Positions 61,248 to 64,000 of a stretch of DNA of 64,000 bases are shown one piece after another (the stretch's first letter is position 1; each line of letters starts with the position of its first letter). The notes beneath the pieces were generated by a model. It saw only the letters and a program-made list of their open reading frames with translations, was not told the origin of the DNA and did not search any database. The stretch is from Virgibacillus litoralis (lineage in GTDB: Bacteria > Bacillota > Bacilli > Bacillales > Amphibacillaceae), in the NCBI RefSeq assembly GCF_017873675.1, contig NZ_JAGGKK010000004.1, positions 1 through 64,000 of the forward strand, written 5' to 3'. The position numbers and the translations under genes are program-made.

Positions 61248-62096
61248 TTACTTACCAATAAATTGTTGTGTCCAATAGTTTCCTTGCTCTACATATCCTA
61301 CTCCAATGTGCGTGAAGTCAGAATTCATAATATTTTTACGGTGACCTTCACTGTTCATCCAGCCATTCACTACTTCTTGTGGAGTGCGTTGACCTTTTGC
61401 AATGTTTTCACCAGCTGTTTGATATGAAATCCCAAATTGTTTCATCATATCAAAAGGAGAACCGTAAGTTGGACTATTGTGTGAGAAGTAGTTGTTTGTC
61501 GACATATCACTAGATTTCTCACGCGCAACCTTACTTAATTCTGTATCAACCTTAAGTGCTTCAAGGCCCTGGGCAGTACGCTCTTTATTTGTTAGTTCAA
61601 CCACTTGTTGTTCAAATTCATTTAACTGTTGTGATTGTGTTTGTTCTTGTTTCTCTGGTTGTTTAGTAGTTTCTTGCTGTTTTGGTGCTGGAGCTTCTGT
61701 TTGCTCAGTTGGTTGCTCTTGTTTCTCAGGTTGTGCTTGTTCTTGCTTATCTGGCTGTTCAGGTTGTTCTTGCTTTTGTTCTTGTTTGTTTTCCTGCGGT
61801 TGTTCTTTTTTAGGTTCAGGTTTTTCTTGTTTTTGCTCTTCTTTATTTGATTGTTCGTCTTGCTGTTTTTGTTGCTTTTCTATTTTATTCCATTCAACTT
61901 GGAAATCCTTAAAGTAGTTGTTTAATAGATTATTTAAGTTCTCTTTTGAGAATTGCTGTCCATTAATAGAGTAAAATACTTTATTTGATTTATCCTCCGA
62001 TTGACCTGCGCTTGCAGATGCATCTGCAGAGGTTTGAAAAGCTCCACCGAATAGTAATGCTGCGGATAATGTTGTTACAATTATTTTGTTAAACAT
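61248..62096 (-). CDS. Secreted CAP/SCP-domain protein (YkwD-like)
   Basis: A 282-residue exported protein. A signal peptide (about 1-26) is followed by a hydrophilic linker (about 75-165) almost entirely Gln, Glu, Lys and Pro in short repeats such as KQEQPEQPDKQEQAQ. The C-terminal CAP domain (about 166-282) has LTNKERTAQGLEALKVD, FSHNSPTYGSPFDMMKQFGI, AGENIAKGQ, VVNGWMNSEGHRKNIMN and HIGVGYVEQG, with the conserved His, Glu and His residues. CAP proteins in spore formers include coat proteins and wall-associated proteins; the exact role is unknown. The plus-strand cysteine-rich reading of the linker is a shadow. Confidence 0.92.
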   Translation of the reverse strand: MFNKIIVTTLSAALLFGGAFQTSADASASAGQSEDKSNKVFYSINGQQFSKENLNNLLNNYFKDFQVEWNKIEKQQKQQDEQSNKEEQKQEKPEPKKEQPQENKQEQKQEQPEQPDKQEQAQPEKQEQPTEQTEAPAPKQQETTKQPEKQEQTQSQQLNEFEQQVVELTNKERTAQGLEALKVDTELSKVAREKSSDMSTNNYFSHNSPTYGSPFDMMKQFGISYQTAGENIAKGQRTPQEVVNGWMNSEGHRKNIMNSDFTHIGVGYVEQGNYWTQQFIGK

Positions 62097-62351
62097 GTGT
62101 TTTACACCTCTCCTGTGGTTTTTTGTGTTGCAAAATAATCATACCACGTGTTTCTTGTAATAATTTTGGAAGCTATTGCCATACTGACTGAAAAGACTTC
62201 TATTTTTATAAACAATCCTATGATTATAGATTTAAAGATAGGTTACTTCCTAGATTATTAGGAAAAAGTTAAAACTACAGGAAAAAATTACTTATTAATC
62301 CCTATTGACACCCTTGAAATCCAAGCTGTTATATTACAAAGGACAACATTT

Positions 62352-62368
62352 TGTAATCGTATTGTTAC
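62352..62368 (+). promoter_or_regulatory. WalR box upstream of mreBH
   Basis: TGTAATCGTATTGTTAC fits the WalR (YycF) consensus TGTWAH-N5-TGTWAH exactly. It lies about 135 bp before mreBH and 255 bp before the divergent CAP gene, both cell-wall related. Confidence 0.65.
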
Positions 62369-62435
62369 TTGATTTATTTTACAGTTTTCTCTGTTGTACT
62401 GGCTTTTAAAGGCAATATATGTAAGTTCTTTATCT

Positions 62436-62464
62436 ACCCCCAAAAACTATGATAAAGTATAGAA
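62436..62464 (+). promoter_or_regulatory. SigI-like promoter element of mreBH
   Basis: ACCCCC followed by AAAA (62436-62445) resembles the -35 element ACCCCC of SigI promoters; AGAA (62461-62464) stands near where the -10 CGAA would be, 19 bp on. In B. subtilis mreBH is a SigI target. The -10 match is imperfect. Confidence 0.45.
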
Positions 62465-62503
62465 ATGATATAGAGAAAAACTGTCATCATTGGAGGAGCT
62501 TAT

Positions 62504-63511
62504 ATGTTATCTAATGCAGAGATTGGAATCGATTTAGGTACTGCAAATATACTTATTTATTCAAAGACTAAAGGGATTGTCTTGAACGAGCCATCTGTTG
62601 TGGCTATTGATATGAATACGAAACAGGTCGTAGCTGTCGGATCAGAAGCAAAAGAAATGGTAGGTAAAACCCCACAGAACATCGTCCCAATAAGACCATT
62701 AAGAGATGGTGTTATCGCTGACTATGATGTGACTGCACAAATGCTTAAAGAATTTTTGAAAAAAGTAAGCAAAAAAATGGGGCTATCCATGCGTAAACCA
62801 ACTGTTGTTGTATGCACTCCATCAGGAAGTACAACAGTAGAACGACGCGCCATTCATAATGCCGTTACAAGCTATGGTGCAAAGCATGTTCATTTAATAG
62901 AGGAACCGGTTGCTGCTGCAATTGGGGCTGATTTACCTGTTGATGAACCAATAGCAAATGTTATTGTTGACATTGGCGGCGGCACATCTGAAGTTGGCAT
63001 CATTTCATTTGGTGGTGTTGTTTCATGTAATTCCATCCGCATCGGTGGAGACAAGATGGACGAAGAAATAACCCATTTCATTCGAAAAAAATACAATATT
63101 TTAATCGGTGAGCGTACTGCCGAAAATATTAAAATGGATATCGGCCATGCACATGAGGAACATACCGAGGAAAAAATGGAAGTACGTGGTCGAGACATGG
63201 TAACCGGTTTACCGAAAACCGTAACTGTTTCTTCAAAAGAAGTATATTCTGCATTAAAAGAATCTCTTCAGCAAATCCTGGAAACAATTCGTGCAACACT
63301 GGAAGAATGTCCACCAGAATTAAGCGGGGATATTGTTGACCGCGGAATTGTGCTAACCGGAGGCGGTGCCCTACTAAATGGTATGAAAGATTGGTTAGCA
63401 GACGAAATAATTGTACCTGTCCATATTGCACCAAATCCACTGGAATCAGTTGCAATTGGAACAGGACGTGCACTCAAAATGATAACAAAATTACAAAAAG
63501 CAGCAAAATAA
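62504..63511 (+). CDS. mreBH: Actin-like cell-shape protein MreBH
   Basis: A 335-residue MreB-family actin homologue that forms membrane-bound filaments guiding lateral wall synthesis. [15 protein letters not shown] (phosphate 1), [34 protein letters not shown] (phosphate 2) and [16 protein letters not shown] (adenosine) are intact, and an N-terminal hydrophobic MLSNAEIG is present. Length and motifs such as [18 protein letters not shown] fit MreBH better than MreB or Mbl, and the gene stands alone, not with mreCD or spoIIID. The ATG follows TGGAGGAG. In B. subtilis MreBH directs the hydrolase LytE. Confidence 0.88.
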   Translation: MLSNAEIGIDLGTANILIYSKTKGIVLNEPSVVAIDMNTKQVVAVGSEAKEMVGKTPQNIVPIRPLRDGVIADYDVTAQMLKEFLKKVSKKMGLSMRKPTVVVCTPSGSTTVERRAIHNAVTSYGAKHVHLIEEPVAAAIGADLPVDEPIANVIVDIGGGTSEVGIISFGGVVSCNSIRIGGDKMDEEITHFIRKKYNILIGERTAENIKMDIGHAHEEHTEEKMEVRGRDMVTGLPKTVTVSSKEVYSALKESLQQILETIRATLEECPPELSGDIVDRGIVLTGGGALLNGMKDWLADEIIVPVHIAPNPLESVAIGTGRALKMITKLQKAAK

Positions 63512-63517
63512 TGCTAA

Positions 63518-63554
63518 TAAAAGCCGTGTACCAGCAATGGGCACGGTTTTTTTT
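63518..63554 (+). terminator. Terminator of mreBH
   Basis: AAAGCCGTGtaCCagcaatGGgCACGGTTTTTTTT. Confidence 0.88.
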
Positions 63555-63588
63555 GAGCAATTAAGAGAGTCGATTTACCCTCCCCTCC

Positions 63589-63918
63589 TTCTGTCGATTC
63601 ACGTGGCTCTTCTGTTGATTCATGCCCCGCTTCTGTTGATTCGCGCCCCCCTTCTGTTGATTCATGCTCCTCTTCTGCTGATTCACGCCTTTCTTCTGTT
63701 GATTCATCCCCCTCTTCTGCTGATTCACGCCTTTCTTCTGTTGATTCATCCCCCTCTCCTGCTGATTCATGCCCTCCTTCTGTTGATTCGAGCACTTCTT
63801 CTGCAGATTCACTCCCTCCTTCTGTTGATTCAACCTCCTCTTCTGCTGATTCTCGCCCTCCTTCTGTTGATTCGAGCACTTTTTCTGCAGATTCTCGCGC
63901 CTTTTCTGACACTTTTCC
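63589..63918. repeat. Minisatellite 2, 21-bp unit
   Basis: About fifteen units of TTCTGTTGATTCATGCCCCTC-type sequence in exact 21-bp register (unit starts 63589, 63610, 63631, 63652 ... 63904). Units alternate between TTCTGTTGATTC and TTCTGCTGATTC, suggesting a 42-bp higher-order repeat. On the minus strand one frame reads ESTEGGRESAEE-type heptads from a GTG without a good ribosome site; other frames are open too, so coding is not supported. It shares the core TTCTGTTGAT with the 20-bp array at 43989. The bases from 63919 to 64000 show nothing recognisable. Confidence 0.95.
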
Positions 63919-64000
63919 ATCAAAATACTAGATAACTATTTACAAATTTTTCTGAATATAATACTATATAGATAGTGAATCATGTAAAAACGTCTCCGCG

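Noticed and set aside
61492-61917. Cysteine-rich plus-strand open frame
   Set aside because: It is the antisense reading of the Gln/Glu/Lys/Pro linker of the CAP-domain protein.
63514-63935. Open frames over the 21-bp array on both strands
   Set aside because: Several frames are open because the unit lacks stops; the best one begins at GTG with no good Shine-Dalgarno.

Overview
The window looks like a chromosomal segment of a low-GC, endospore-forming Bacillaceae bacterium, probably from the Oceanobacillus/Virgibacillus/Lentibacillus side of the family. This rests on gene content and gene order, not on a database search. Spore genes are present (a gamma-type SASP and the cortex enzyme PdaA), as are classic Bacillus regulators (PerR, CtsR, Fur, WalR and NiaR signals). 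Several blocks keep the order known from Bacillus subtilis. No prophage, transposase gene, CRISPR array or tRNA was seen.

Layout. (1) 1-18930: the 5' end of a leftward 16S rRNA gene with two promoters, then a conserved block ygxA, ygzB, perR, bcp, gsaB, ygaD, ygaC, sspE, mutY, yfhP, yfhH, recX, yfhF and yfhE. A PabB-PabC fusion, a cobalamin adenosyltransferase, a 2-hydroxyacid dehydrogenase and an atypical sugar transferase are inserted around perR and bcp. (2) 18930-30200: a DnaA-box cluster far from any dnaA gene, a yxlEFG-like ABC operon, a GntR-controlled ABC operon, an SPFH/ribbon-helix-helix pair, a secreted metallo-beta-lactamase-fold protein, clpE under CtsR boxes and an LCP protein. 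(3) 30300-41700: a Fur-type ferric iron ABC operon, an acyl-CoA synthetase, a PAS-GGDEF-EAL-PilZ cyclic-di-GMP protein and a fused peptide-type permease. (4) 41700-53100: pdaA, an antiporter, yfkD, OsmC, an MFS carrier, an amino-acid ABC pair, a ZosA-like P-type ATPase with a perfect Per box, and yfkH-yfkI-yfkJ followed by niaR. (5) 53500-64000: a yhjC-yhjB symporter pair, a YedK/HMCES protein with glutaminase, a frameshifted PLP decarboxylase with an MFS carrier, plsC, a CAP-domain protein and mreBH.

Stress and metal control tie parts of the window together. PerR is encoded here with its own Per box, and the zosA-like gene 44 kb away carries a perfect one. The iron operon has a Fur box, clpE has two CtsR boxes, and mreBH has a WalR box plus a SigI-like element.

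The least explained content is between genes. There is a family of small two-hairpin repeats (about ten copies or fragments), two copies of an approximately 0.7-0.8 kb composite repeat of which one carries a small repeat the other lacks, a GC-rich hairpin repeat family with apparent compensatory changes, two minisatellites sharing a 10-bp core, and the DnaA-box cluster. These are the main items for a second look.
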